Made by a program: the position numbers and the translations under genes
Origin: Acanthosepion esculentum
Lineage: Eukaryota > Mollusca > Cephalopoda > Sepiida > Sepiidae
Length of the DNA stretch: 64,000 nt
NCBI GenBank assembly: GCA_964036315.1
Contig: OZ038495.1
Coordinates: 22,821,121-22,885,120 of the forward strand
Direction: 5' to 3'
Notes under the pieces: model-generated
What the model saw: the letters and a program-made list of their open reading frames with translations, nothing else
What the model was told of the DNA's origin: nothing
Database searches by the model: none
Part shown: piece after piece, positions 54,659 to 64,000 of the stretch
Layout of the letters: each line of letters starts with the position of its first letter
How positions within the stretch are numbered: the first letter of the stretch is position 1

Positions 54659-55114
54659 AACAATTTTTCCAATGCATTATACACAGAAATAATTTCAACT
54701 ACAGTTTCACTCTAAAAAATGTTGTACTTATTAAAAGAAAAAATAACTTAGATAAAAAATTCTTGAAATTGAAATTGTTAATTCTTGCCAAAATATTAAC
54801 CCTCACACTGGATTTTTTTTCAAATAACTCCTTTCTTAAAATAAGTGCTTCTTTCTCAAGTCAATATACATGATCATAAAATTTTGTTAAAATGATCATA
54901 AAATTTTGTTAAAATTAAAAGAAAACATTTAACAAATAACCTTTAAAAATTAATTAATATTAATATTAAAAAATAAAAGATAAAAAAAAATGAAATGCAT
55001 AAATGTAAATAGTAATTACATTACAAAACATGAATAACATCAACTCACTTTTGTTTAATTGACTGAAAAATTATGTCACTTAATATCTTCCATAGTTTAC
55101 CTGTTTGCTTTTTG
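54659..55114. other. AT-rich stretch, nothing recognised
   Basis: Contains a 23-bp tandem duplication (atgatcataaaattttgttaa) near 54869-54915. Confidence 0.5.
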
Positions 55115-55500
55115 TTTCCTTTTGTTTTACGGCATCAACCTCAATGGGTTATTTAATGCCGACAAGATTTTTATTGCTGGTAATATTTTTTTCCAAATAT
55201 ATATTACTAATAATATTTTTTTTCAAAAATTTATTGCTGGTTATTTTTTTCAAAAATTTATTGCTGGTACTAAAACCTATTTTTACACTTTCGTAGTGTT
55301 TTGACCCCAGTTTGGGGTTAACTATTTGTCCATCGCTGGGACCCTAACAGGTACCACCACAGGGTGGACCTGGGAACATCAGCAACTAAGAGGTGGTTCC
55401 ATGCTCCTCCAAACCTCCTGATCATAGACCTTGCTGTTGGATGTAGTTTATCATCTTACCCAGGAAACGGGTGTAGTTTATTGTCAAACCCAGGATGTGT
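55115..55500 (+). mobile_element. Non-autonomous repeat, family S5
   Basis: gggttatttaatgccgacaag, then three imperfect ttgctggt(aatatttt) units, gaccccagtttggggttaac, gctgggaccctaacagg, aggtggttcc and tgtagtttatc, in the order of the 45769 copy. The last 30 bp are doubled (tgtagttta at 55442 and 55471). Confidence 0.7.
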
Positions 55501-55675
55501 ACCTGTTTGGTGGACACAATTCCTTTTCTGCATACAATCCATTTGTTTCCAATACAAATTACAGGTTATTTGCATACCCTTTCCATGTAGATCAAACTTC
55601 CTTAACATTTCTAGATGGTCTTTGCTTTGTACTTTAACAAATGTCTTCATGTATCTGTCTATATTTCTGAGATGA

Positions 55676-55960
55676 GGTATTATGTACACTATTTACATTG
55701 CTTGGACTATCATCCTCAACTTTGTTGCCATATTTATCACAACGTTTCGACCATTGTACGCTCCGGCCTTCTTCAGGTGGTTGGAATGTCGAACTGAACT
55801 CTTCATTTCACTTGTTGGGGTAGACTATTCTAGTTCCACATGCCATGTCTAATGGATGTCAGTTATCAGTTATCTCCTGTTAATTCCCCTCTCCAAGTTT
55901 TCCACCTTAACCAGGACCCAAAGAGTTGTGAGTTCAGTACCTGGTTAAGGTGGTGGAGCA
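55676..55960 (-). mobile_element. tRNA-derived SINE, family S3, with inverted head
   Basis: 55676-55915 is the inverted SINE tail and body (tacgctccggccttcttcagg, atgtctaatggatgtcag, ctcctgttaattcccctctcc, ccaccttaacc). From 55914 the sequence turns back on itself: aggacccaaagagttgtgagttcag, cctggttaaggtgg on the plus strand. The head is thus present in opposite orientation to the tail. Confidence 0.7.
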
Positions 55961-55984
55961 CTTATCTCTAATGTCTTAGCTTCA

Positions 55985-56810
55985 TAGAGTTGTCCTTGTT
56001 TGTTTTTTTTAACAGTAGGGTTCACCCTGTACAAGGCCTGGGTGCCATTTGAGGTAGAGGGTTATGTTAAGAGGTAGTTTATATGGATAGGAGGGGAAGA
56101 TAATGCTTGACTCTAGACTTGAACAGGTTAAGATTGTAGTAGTTGGGGAAAATTCCTCCAGGGCAATGGTTCACAGGAAGAAACTGTTTGAGTGGAACTT
56201 ATTTCTCACCAATGGATTATAGAGGGAATGTGAGGGGTTTGCTATTATGGCATAGCAGGCCCTAGCCATGAAGGTTAGACCTGATGGAACCAAGAAATGC
56301 AGTTCATCTGATCACTTTCCATGGTGGTAGTGATAGAGCAATAAAAAACTTGCCATATCTCACATGTTTGAGAGAGGTTGGAGTGTAGAAAATAATATTT
56401 CTCCAACAAGGACTTAGAGATGCTTTTGAACTCTATCAAAGCTGGAAAGTAAGGACTGGGCAGCTCCTGACAAATATGGCAACAGTACTCCATTTTTGGC
56501 TTTATCTACCTTTTATAAAGTTAGAGGATAAAAGAGGAGTTAGGTACTTAATAGAGTGGTACAAAGAGTCAATAATTTTACCTGCATTTTTAGTGATGGA
56601 TTGTATATAGGAGTTCCACTTGAGGTCAGGTGTGAGTTTGAGGCTCAATATTCTCTGAAAGCATAGGGCCTCCTTGAGGGATATCTGTTTATTGATACTG
56701 GTGGTAGTTCAGGTCTGGTCAGTGGTGATGGATTGTAACCAGTTTGATCTTAAAAGCACTGAATACAACTGACCAGTTTTTCCCCCACTGAGAAGTTAGT
56801 GTACTAGGTA
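55985..56810 (-). mobile_element. Jockey-like LINE, third subfamily, 3' part
   Basis: Minus-strand reading gives M-E-Y-C-C-H-I-C-Q-E-L-P, L-Q-S-I-T-K/N, S-L-Y-H-S-I-K-Y-L-T-P (56560-56530) and W-N-S-Y-I-Q-S-I (56600), and ends in a UTR with caggcccttgtacagggtgaac and poly(T) near 56012. Matches 45520-46678 block by block, without the two insertions, which confirms the boundaries of those insertions. Confidence 0.75.
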
Positions 56811-56939
56811 CTATGGTTATATTAGTGATATGTTTACTTTTATGATTTTACAGAGATATAGCAAATACTTAAAGCCTAGATAAAGTGTGAATGAAAGTTT
56901 TATTATATTTATTTAATAAATTCTATCAGTGGTTTGGTT
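56811..56939. other. Spacer
   Basis: AT-rich. Confidence 0.4.
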
Positions 56940-57285
56940 TGTTTTGTTTTACAGCTTACCAACCTCCATGGGTTATTTAATGCTGATGAGATTTTTATTG
57001 CTGGTAATATTTGTTTTCAAAAATGTATTGCTGGTAATAATTTTTTACAAAAATGTATTGCTGGTATTAAAAACCTATTTTTACACTTTCATAGTGCTTT
57101 GACCCCAGTTTAGGGGTTAACTATTTGCCTATAGCTGGAACCCTAACAGATGCTACCACCTCAGGTTAGATAGACCTGGGAAAACCATTAATTAAAAGGT
57201 GGTTCCACAATCCTCAAAAACTCCTGATCAGAGGCCTTACTGTCAAATGTAGTTTATTGACTTACCCAGGATGCTCTATCAGTGA
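56940..57285 (+). mobile_element. Non-autonomous repeat, family S5
   Basis: gttttacagcttaccaacc, tgggttatttaatgctgatgag, two ttgctggt units, gaccccagtttaggggttaac, ctggaaccctaacag, aaggtggttccac and tagtttattgacttaccc. Third copy of the family. Confidence 0.7.
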
Positions 57286-57310
57286 TATCACAGGTTATAT
57301 AAATATAAAT

Positions 57311-57665
57311 ATTAAGTAGTGAAAGATGCCTTCCAAAAGTTAAGCAAATTATTAAGAAATAGGAAAATATTTGTTAGAAACAAAGAAAAGAGTGCTGAAT
57401 TGTTACGTGATCCTCTCTTGTAGTGAATGCTGGAAAATCTCATCATAGATGAAGAAGAGATTTGAAATAACAGAAATGTGGTTCTACAGACACTGAGAAT
57501 AATATGGACAGAACATGTGAACAATGAGGAAGTTTTTAAAGAAAATGAAAACTAGAAGGACACGTATCCTTATAATCAGAAAGAGTTGACATTTCTGGGA
57601 CGGAAAGAGGGCTTGGAAAATTTGGTATCTTGAATGAAGAAAAGGAAGAGCAAATCATCAAATAA
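57311..57665 (+). mobile_element. RTE-like LINE fragment
   Basis: Begins K-D-A-F-Q-K-L-S-K-L-L-R-N-R-K, then E-T-K-K-R-V-L-N-C, S-E-C-W-K-I-S, E-M-W-F-Y and R-K-E-G-L-E-N-L-V. Several frameshifts. The minus-strand ORF here is a shadow. Confidence 0.75.
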
Positions 57666-57744
57666 TCAACCTAATTGTTTTCGCACTATCTTCTGCTCTT
57701 ACTACATCAAAAACTTAGTGAATATAAGTAACTTTTTTGTATTT

Positions 57745-58095
57745 GGATAGCATGATGAAATCATACTGTGGAGCAAACATGTTAACAATGAGGAAATTTC
57801 AGAGAAAAATGGAAACTAAAAGGACACTTATAGTTAGAATCAGAAAGAGACATTTGAAATTTCTGGAACACATAAATGAGGAAAGAGGACTTGGTGAATA
57901 TGACACTCACAAGGCATACCAAGGGACAACAGAAAACAGCAAATCATCTACTTAATCTTGTGTAAGTGGATTTCATATCAGGGAGAAAGAAGGATTGTAA
58001 AAAGGCAAACATGGCTAAAAGCAGCAAAGGTTTGAGAGAGAGGTTGTGGAGAGCCATAATAGCTCACATCATGGAAAGACATGCCACATTTTGCT
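57745..58095 (+). mobile_element. RTE-like LINE fragment, C-terminal end
   Basis: ORF 57737-57955 reads M-E-T-K-R-T-L-I-V-R-I-R-K-R-H-L-K-F-L-E-H-I, followed by a decayed LTSLCKW and a terminal L-W-R-A-I-I-A-H-I block at 58045-58070. Overlaps in content with the preceding fragment, so it is a separate copy in the same orientation. Confidence 0.75.
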
Positions 58096-58930
58096 GTTAA
58101 GAATAGCATTTTAAATATTGTTATAAGAGTATTGCTATTATTATTATTATTAAAAAAATTACAGTTAATAATGTAAGAAAAACTTTTCCATAATAATGGA
58201 ACTATATTTGAGGAGGTAACCCAAAATAACAGAAAATCAACAGTCGTCCTTAGTTACAACTTTGGAAAGTAACTGTGAGTCATTTTGATTTTTTTTCCCC
58301 TTAATCATGGCTTACATTGATATTTTTTGAGTAGATGACAAATAAATCTTACAGAATTATGTTTCATTTTAAAATATTCTGTTAACAGTTGGCATGAAGT
58401 TTGAAACAAACCATTCACCTCAGATATCTTATCAAAAATCTTGATCGAGTGAGTGATAAACATTTTGGAGATCATAATCACTTTTTCTAGTAGGCTAGAT
58501 TGTGGTTAGTCAAGTGACATTTAACCATGTCCAAAACATAAATAAAATTTGTATATTTCGATTTTACCTGAGGTTTATTCCTTAAAAGCTTCTTGAAGCA
58601 TTATGACAATTTCTACAGCAGTTTATCCAAAAATAAGACAGAATTTCATAAGAGACTTGAGTGACCTCATTTAAGGCCAAGTAACAAAGCAGTTTGGGAA
58701 ATCAGACTCAAAAGTCACATCACTGTATCACTAAAAAATAAAACAGGAATATATCTTATAATCTGAAGTGTAGTTCAAAATAAAATGAAAGGGAATAGCC
58801 ACTGTAGTGGAGGAAATAAAGAGGAAAAAGAATGACCAGAAAAGCAAGTCTAAAATAGCAATGACCAAGAGTCCCACAATACATGCAGAACTGCATGAGA
58901 ATTTTACAGAGACATAAACAGAGATAGAAA
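58096..58930. other. AT-rich stretch without recognised gene
   Basis: (ATT)n at 58135-58151. May contain the decayed 5' side of the following RT fragment. Confidence 0.4.
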
Positions 58931-59960
58931 ATGAAATCAGATGCTATGACAAAGACGTTTATAATGAAATACAACCATGTGAAACGAAAAATAACCAAAC
59001 AAAACTTGGAAATTTAAAAATAATTCCAAATGTTGAAGAGTAAGAAAACCTCAAACTAAAATCACCTATTCTAAGAAGACTCTAGAAAATAATCACCTGG
59101 AAGCTCCAGATCCAGATAGAATCCATAAATATTGATACACAGTATATGATAAATTGTCACAGCAACTTGAAAATTACTTTAACCCTTTGAGCCCTGACCA
59201 CCACTTTACCAGTAGTAGAGAAAAATGACTTAATGCCCAGCCACTAGTTGAACAGTGGGTAAACACTTGCATTGGGTTTTGCTATTTTTGTGCATCAAGA
59301 GAAACAGGGTAGAATGGCACACAAATGATAATGAAAGCATGCATTTGTACTTTCTCGTTGCTAAGTATAATGCTTATATTTTTGTAACTATTTTTATATC
59401 TACCATGAAACATTATATACCAATTATTTGTGAATTTTGACACAGGAGCTCAGGCAGAAGGGTTAAAATTGTTCAGGAATGCAAGGCTCAAAGTGTTAAG
59501 AAATCTTTCAGAATGGATGACCAGAAGAATAACAACCATATCTTAAAATACTGAAGTAGGAACCCAAATGAGCAACTACAGACTCATCATGATGTTTTGA
59601 TTACACAAATAATAGAGGAAAATCGCTGTAAACAAGAGAAAGAGGAACAGTCAAATTGTAAATATGTCTATGCCAGTGAACCACAGAGTGAAAAAAAAAG
59701 GATGTGAAACATTGTAAATATACAGAGGACTTTGCCAGAGAGTGAAGAAAAATGTAGAACATTATGGTTAGAGTATTGCCTTTAATAGCGAGAATACTTG
59801 GAACTGTACCAAAAAACACTAAAAACAAGATTGGGTGAATTAGATATTTGAGGAAGAGTTGAGAGTGTCCAAACAATGCCATTACTGAGGTCTATGAGGA
59901 TACTGAGAAGAATCTTTGAGACTTGTTGTCACTCAATCTCCAATGATAACCACCAGTCAC
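58931..59960 (+). pseudogene. Reverse transcriptase fragment of another LINE, split by a MITE
   Basis: N-N-H-L-E-A-P-D-P-D-R-I-H-K-Y, then S-Q-Q-L-E-N-Y-F (59090-59180) correspond to the 'W-K-A-P-G-P-D' entry of a LINE RT. After the MITE, E-W-M-T-R-R-I-T-T-I-S and T-E-V-G-T-Q-M-S-N-Y-R-L-I-M-M (59512-59590) correspond to the following 'S-N-Y-R-P-I' block, with weak remains to about 59950. Clade not assignable. Numerous stops. Confidence 0.6.
59183..59495. mobile_element. piggyBac-like MITE (313 bp) with TTAA target
   Basis: The ends ccctttgagccctg and its inverse (gcaaggctcaaagtg) are flanked on both sides by ttaa (59179-59182 and 59496-59499), the target duplication typical of piggyBac elements, whose ends usually start CCC. 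The 61-codon ORF inside has no recognised domain. Confidence 0.75.
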
Positions 59961-60281
59961 TTGGTTCATGCAAATGAATGAAACATAAATAGCAATATGG
60001 TGAAGACGGGGAAGAAGTCGAAAGAAGAAAGAAAAGAAACAGAAAAAAGATTTTTAATTTTAACATTTTTGTTTTTTACCAGCTGTAAGGAAAAGCTGGT
60101 AATGGGAATGAGTTGCCTGAGGACAGCAAAATCAGTGTCAAGATAATAGACAACACTTGAGATATTCTGAAAATGTTGTCTTCCAAAGGTCAGTAATCAG
60201 CTATGAGTTTGCATCAGTGAATGTTAAAACACCTACACAACACTTCTTTTGTGATTTTCTTCCTCCTTTTCTCTTATGCTG

Positions 60282-60318
<37 letters not shown>

Positions 60319-60559
60319 AATACATCTCACATGTCAAATTACATAATACAAATACTATTGAGAAAACACACACTTTGCCAAATTTCTGTTCATCTTGGAA
60401 ATCAATAAAGTGTACATGGATGATAGTTTTAAAAACAGAGTCAGTTATTTATATAGAAGTTTAACATGAAAACATTCTCTGGTTGGGAATAGAAAACTTC
60501 ACAAGTCAAAGAAGCTAAATAGAATAATAGATTTAAAATCAGAGGAAACTCTTACAATT
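59961..60559. other. Spacer with (TC)n(CA)n
   Basis: (TC)n at 60281-60294 and (CA)n at 60294-60318. A small hairpin (accagctgtaaggaaaagctggt) at 60078-60100. No gene seen. Confidence 0.5.
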
Positions 60560-61545
60560 TTTCTTCTACAGGGTGCGATGGGTAAATTGTCGCCATTATA
60601 TAGTTTTAATTTTGTGCATGCATGTTTGTTTTTGATTTTGTCAACTGCATAGTATAGTAGGGTCAGTTGGGCACCATCTGTGAAAAAAAGAGCACCATGA
60701 TGCAATTCACTCCACCAAAAATTTGGAAGCAGCATGCTGTACTGCTTGGCATTCGCACCGGAAGCTCAAATATGAATATGTTTGGGTGTCAATCTGAGGA
60801 CAGTGCAGAGGATTCATGATAATTACGAAGATCTTTTGAGTGATCACTAGTGATGGCGATGTTATGCCACCATTCATCTTGCCACAGGGCTTTAGACTCA
60901 GCATGGAGGCCTACATCAAATGCCTTGAGGAGGTAGTACTGCCCTGGATCAAGAGGATGATTGCTGAAAGACTCTATGTCTAGCAACAGGACTCTGCACC
61001 ATGTCACACAAGTAGGAAAACCCAGTCATGGCTGTTAGACAATTTCTGCAACCACATCACTCTTTGCAACTTGCCATCAAACTCCCCAGACTTTAATGCC
61101 CTTGATTATTATGTGTGGGGCACAGTTGAGTGAGAGACCAAGAAAACTCCTTGTAACACCAAAGATGAACTGAAGGCAAGGATTATGGCAGAATTCACTG
61201 ACTTAAACAAGGAACACATCTAAAAGAGTTGCAAGAGATTCCGGAGTTGTCTGGAGGCAGTGGTTGAAACTGGAAACAAGGGATAAATCTCTACTCCTGT
61301 TCGAAAGACTGGAAAGGAGTGCGAACCAGAGGTGAACCTATTTACTCCTATCATGTAAAAAAAAAATAATAAATAAAAATTTAGAGTTTAGGCAGAGACA
61401 TTAGAAATATAGACTTGAATAGACTTTAAAAGGAACCAGAAACCCAATCATAAACAGGAAACAAAGGATAAATCTGTACTCTTGTTCAAAAGACTGCGGA
61501 GAAGTGTGAACTGGACCATCAGTGAACCTATCTACTCATAATGAG
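60560..61545 (+). pseudogene. mariner-like element with decayed DDE transposase
   Basis: Plus-strand reading: V-I-T-S-D-G-D-V-M-P-P-F-I and QGFRLSMEAYIKCLEEVVLP, W-I-K-R-M-I-A-E-R-L-Y-V-stop-QQDSAPCHT, W-L-L-D-N-F and SPDFNALDYYVWGTVE, then N-T-K-D-E-L-K-A-R-I and C-K-R-F-R-S-C-L-E-A-V-V-E. The second (QQD) and third (SPD) acidic residues are visible. The first is not. Two internal stops. The start gggtgcgatgggtaaattgtc (60572) may be the terminal repeat. The final 85 bp are repeated at 61455-61545. Minus-strand ORFs here are shadows. Confidence 0.75.
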
Positions 61546-61549
61546 GAAA

Positions 61550-61690
61550 ACCTGGCTTTCAATATGTCCTTTGTGTGTCAAATTTTCCAAGTCCTCTTTC
61601 CTCGTTAGAAATTTCTATACTCTTTGATGCTACATATGTGTCCTTTTGTTCCCATTTTCTCTAAAACCATGGAATTTTCAAACACCCCAT
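61550..61690 (-). mobile_element. RTE-like LINE fragment
   Basis: Inverted: M-E-x-K-R-T-H-x-x-x-I-K-x-x-K-F-L, then R-K-E-D-L-E-N-L-T (61640-61580). Same block as in the 30.2-kb ORF. Confidence 0.6.
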
Positions 61691-61764
61691 TTAAAATATA
61701 TAATTTAGTTCTTAATTTTATTGTTATATATTGTCTTGACAGTTCTTTCTGATTTTTTATCCTA

Positions 61765-62190
61765 TCATCTTCAGTCATTTGGGTGCCGCCATGATGTGGC
61801 TTCCCTCTGAATTTTCTACATATATATTTTCATGGCAATTTTTCTAATAAGCTTTCTTCCTTGGTACTTCAACTGCATAAATTTAAGTGTACTACTAGAT
61901 TAGTAATTAGGTATCACTGTTTTACTATTGAAATAGCTAAATGTAACTGTAAATTCTATTAGATTCTTTCTCACACTTCTTTCTTCTAGTTTCTTCCTTC
62001 CTTGTTACCTATGATCTTCAAAAATTTAAATGCAACATCAATTGTTGTCTTCTGTGTCTCTGAATCCCAGTCATTTAATGTCCTTTCTCCTCACTAATGT
62101 CTTCCCATTTTCTTTCACTCTCAGTAAACCCTTTGCGTCTTAGCGGCTTTATTATCAGCCTTGGGTGAAATGATTAAAAAAAATTTAAAA
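61765..62190 (+). mobile_element. Jockey-like LINE, old subfamily, 3' end
   Basis: Begins in the S-H-R-H-D-V-A-S-L region (ccgccatgatgtggcttccc), passes decayed F-H-G-N-x-S and H-H-C-F-T-I-E-I-A-K-C-N blocks and ends with the UTR agccttgggtgaaatgattaaaaaaaa. Closest to 15995-16485. Confidence 0.7.
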
Positions 62191-62394
62191 AGCTGATATT
62201 AAAAAATAGGTTTAATTTTATAAAACAACTACTTGTAATTCATAGCTGAAACCAGTAACTGCTTGTTACTTGACAGTGGTACTCGGAAAGCTGCTTGACT
62301 AATCATGAAAATTTGACTTGCCACTTGCTGAATTTTAAGGAAAAAATATTTTGTGAGGTGTTCAAACAATCCATGGTACTAACGAAGGTTAAAT

Positions 62395-62470
62395 TATAAA
62401 TTCCCTTCAGAATGTAAGTGATCATGGCTTCTCACAACTTCTTTACCTTTAATATCTGTAAACTGAGTGT
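62395..62470 (-). mobile_element. RTE-like LINE, extreme 3' coding end
   Basis: cagaatgtaagtgatcatggcttctcac is the inverted terminal block, as at 8386, 48310 and 62800. Confidence 0.5.
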
Positions 62471-62544
62471 TACCATGATTGTTCTTGGGAAAGATAGTAG
62501 AGTGATTCCCAATTGCTTTCTTCATTGTTTTTGAATTCAGAGTT

Positions 62545-62705
62545 GTTTATTGTCTAGGCTGGTTGACAACCAAGGCTAGAGAACTGACTCTGTTCTGTTA
62601 AAAAATGAGAAAAGATAAATTCATGTTTGAAGTTAATATCAACTGGCCTCAGCTAGAACTTGAACCTGACTTATTTATAACCAAAAAGCAACCTGATGTT
62701 CTATA
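62545..62705 (-). mobile_element. tRNA-derived SINE, family S1
   Basis: On the minus strand the head has B-box-like caggttcaagttct, and the body holds cagtcagttctctagcc in the position of the agactggtttctatagcc block at 4346-4600. Confidence 0.5.
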
Positions 62706-62799
62706 TAAGTGCAGAGGAACTAAAATATAGACTTAAAAAATATGAGGAAGGTATTATTTGAAAGTACATAAACAAGGATAGGGTAAGTTTCAATCTTTA

Positions 62800-62870
62800 A
62801 GTGTCATGTCCTTTCAGGATGCAAATGATCATAGCTCTCCACAGCCTCCTTTCTTTTGATATCTATAAAC
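62800..62870 (-). mobile_element. RTE-like LINE, extreme 3' coding end
   Basis: tgtcctttcaggatgcaaatgatcatagctctccac: same terminal block as 62395-62470. Confidence 0.5.
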
Positions 62871-63242
62871 TGTTTTACAGGAAATACAATTTCTAGGAAT
62901 ACAGTTTTGCAACTGTATTAAATATATTTACTAAACTTAGTCTGATACAAGGCCTCAATCATGGGGAGCCAGAGATAATCAAACTCAACACACAAGTGAA
63001 CTGGTCTACAAGTTTATCTTGCTACTCATAAAATTAAGTAGATTATACTAAGTTTGGTTTAGTCTGGTATAAGGCCATAAAAACAGAGTATCCATTGAGG
63101 CTTGAATGCACCACACTAATAAAATGTCAACAAGACTATCTTTCAAACCTTTGCTCTGTACATGATGTCAGATTTTATTATGCAAGTCTGTGTTTCCATC
63201 TAAAAATCAGTATCAAATTTGATTACTAAGAAAGAATAGTAT
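62871..63242. other. Nothing recognised
   Basis: Two similar taagtttgg/agtctgatacaagg pieces lie at 62936-62956 and 63048-63072. No gene. Confidence 0.4.
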
Positions 63243-63865
63243 TCATGTTGATCCCAGAGGGAAAAGAAGGAAAGAAGGAAATGAGAGGAAGACTGGAAGA
63301 AGAAAAGAAAAAAAGAGAAGTGGAAGAGGGAAAATAGAAGAAAGAGAGGAGAAAGAGATGAGGAAAAGGAAAAAAGAGGGAAGAGGAAGTAGGAAAAAAG
63401 GAAGAGAAAAAAGAGAATAGGGAAGAGGAAAAGAGAAGTAGGAAAAAAGGAAGAAGAAATAGAAAAAAGAAGAAGAAAAGGAATGAAGAAGAAAAGAGAC
63501 ATGGAAGAGGGAAACAGAAGGAGGAAAAACAGAAGAGAGCAGAGGAAAAAGAAGTGAAAGAAAGAAAATAGGAGGAAAAAGAGGGAAGAAGAAATAGAAA
63601 GAAGAAGAAGAAAAGAGACAGAGAAGAGGCAAAAAAAAAGGTGGAAAAAAGACGAAAACAGAAGAGAAAACGAAAAGTGGAAGAAGGAAAATAGGAGGAG
63701 GGAAAAAAGAGGGAAAAGAGACGAGGAAAAGGAAAGTACAGAAGAGCGTAATAGAAGTTGGAAAAATGAGGGAAGAGGAAGTAGAAAAAAAGGGAAGAGG
63801 AAAATAGAAGAGGGAAAGGAAAGAAGAAGAAGAGGAGGAGGAAGGAAAGAGAAAATAGGAAAAAG
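63243..63865. repeat. About 0.6 kb purine-rich low-complexity tract
   Basis: The plus strand is almost entirely a and g (gaagagaaaa, aggaaaaag and similar). The 223- and 239-codon minus-strand ORFs are F/S/L-rich translations of this tract and not genes. Confidence 0.9.
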
Positions 63866-64000
63866 AAGCATATAGAATATTATAGTTATGCATGTGTGGA
63901 TACTGGCGGGATTGGCTATTGGCAGACTGAAAATATTCTGTCTGCTTTGTCATATCCATCAAGTCAGAAGCAGATCAAGTATAGATTTTTGTGCCAGACT

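Noticed and set aside
60499..61007. Three minus-strand ORFs
   Set aside because: They lie antisense to the mariner-like transposase, whose plus-strand motifs are clear.
63200..63962. Minus-strand ORFs of 223 and 239 codons
   Set aside because: They are translations of a purine-rich low-complexity tract (F/S/L only in the body) and two overlapping frames are equally open.

Overview
This window looks like non-coding DNA from an animal genome, most likely a mollusc and plausibly a cephalopod such as an octopus. I infer this from the combination of AT-rich sequence, very abundant (TA)n and (CA)n microsatellites, tRNA-derived SINEs, and RTE-like, Jockey-like and Penelope-like retroelements mixed with Tc1/mariner DNA transposons. 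Nothing in the sequence proves the species. I see no bacterial-type operon, no convincing host protein-coding gene, and no rRNA or free-standing tRNA gene. Nearly every long ORF is part of a decayed transposon or lies in simple repeat.

Layout. 0-18 kb: a solo LTR inside an old LINE tail (1.4-1.9 kb), tRNA-derived SINEs (3.1, 4.3, 7.1, 7.8 kb), RTE-like fragments (4.9, 8.4, 15.8 kb), Jockey-like LINE 3' fragments (6.0, 11.7, 13.0, 16.0 kb), stem-loop elements set in (TA)n (5.7, 6.8, 7.7, 10.0 kb), a 1-kb pyrimidine tract (14.5-15.5 kb) and a transposon protein tail (17.4-18.1 kb). 18.39-21.93 kb: a very uniform array of about 32 tandem 110-bp monomers. 22-26 kb: mariner and Penelope-like remains. 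26.3 kb: a promoter-like cluster of motifs. 27.6-28.7 kb: a mariner with near-complete ends but an internally deleted transposase. 30-31 kb: an RTE-like ORF. 32.6-35.6 kb: a Tc1-like transposase split by a SINE and by a duplicated local repeat. 36-40 kb: an inverted LINE pair, a long palindrome and a compound (TA)n minisatellite. 40.8-41.4 kb: a CpG-containing segment with two cAMP-response-element-like sites. 43.7-46.7 kb: the longest LINE here, carrying two later insertions. 46.8-58.1 kb: further SINEs, LINE pieces and a P/THAP9-like transposase tail. 58.9-60 kb: an RT fragment split by a piggyBac-like MITE. 60.5-62.9 kb: a mariner-like pseudogene, RTE tails and one more Jockey-like piece. 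63.2-63.9 kb: a purine tract.

The parts do not form a pathway. Their interest is in the nested insertions, which give relative ages, in the recently homogenised satellite, in many palindromic elements bounded by (TA)n, and in two short segments that look like promoters and would be the first places to look for a host gene.
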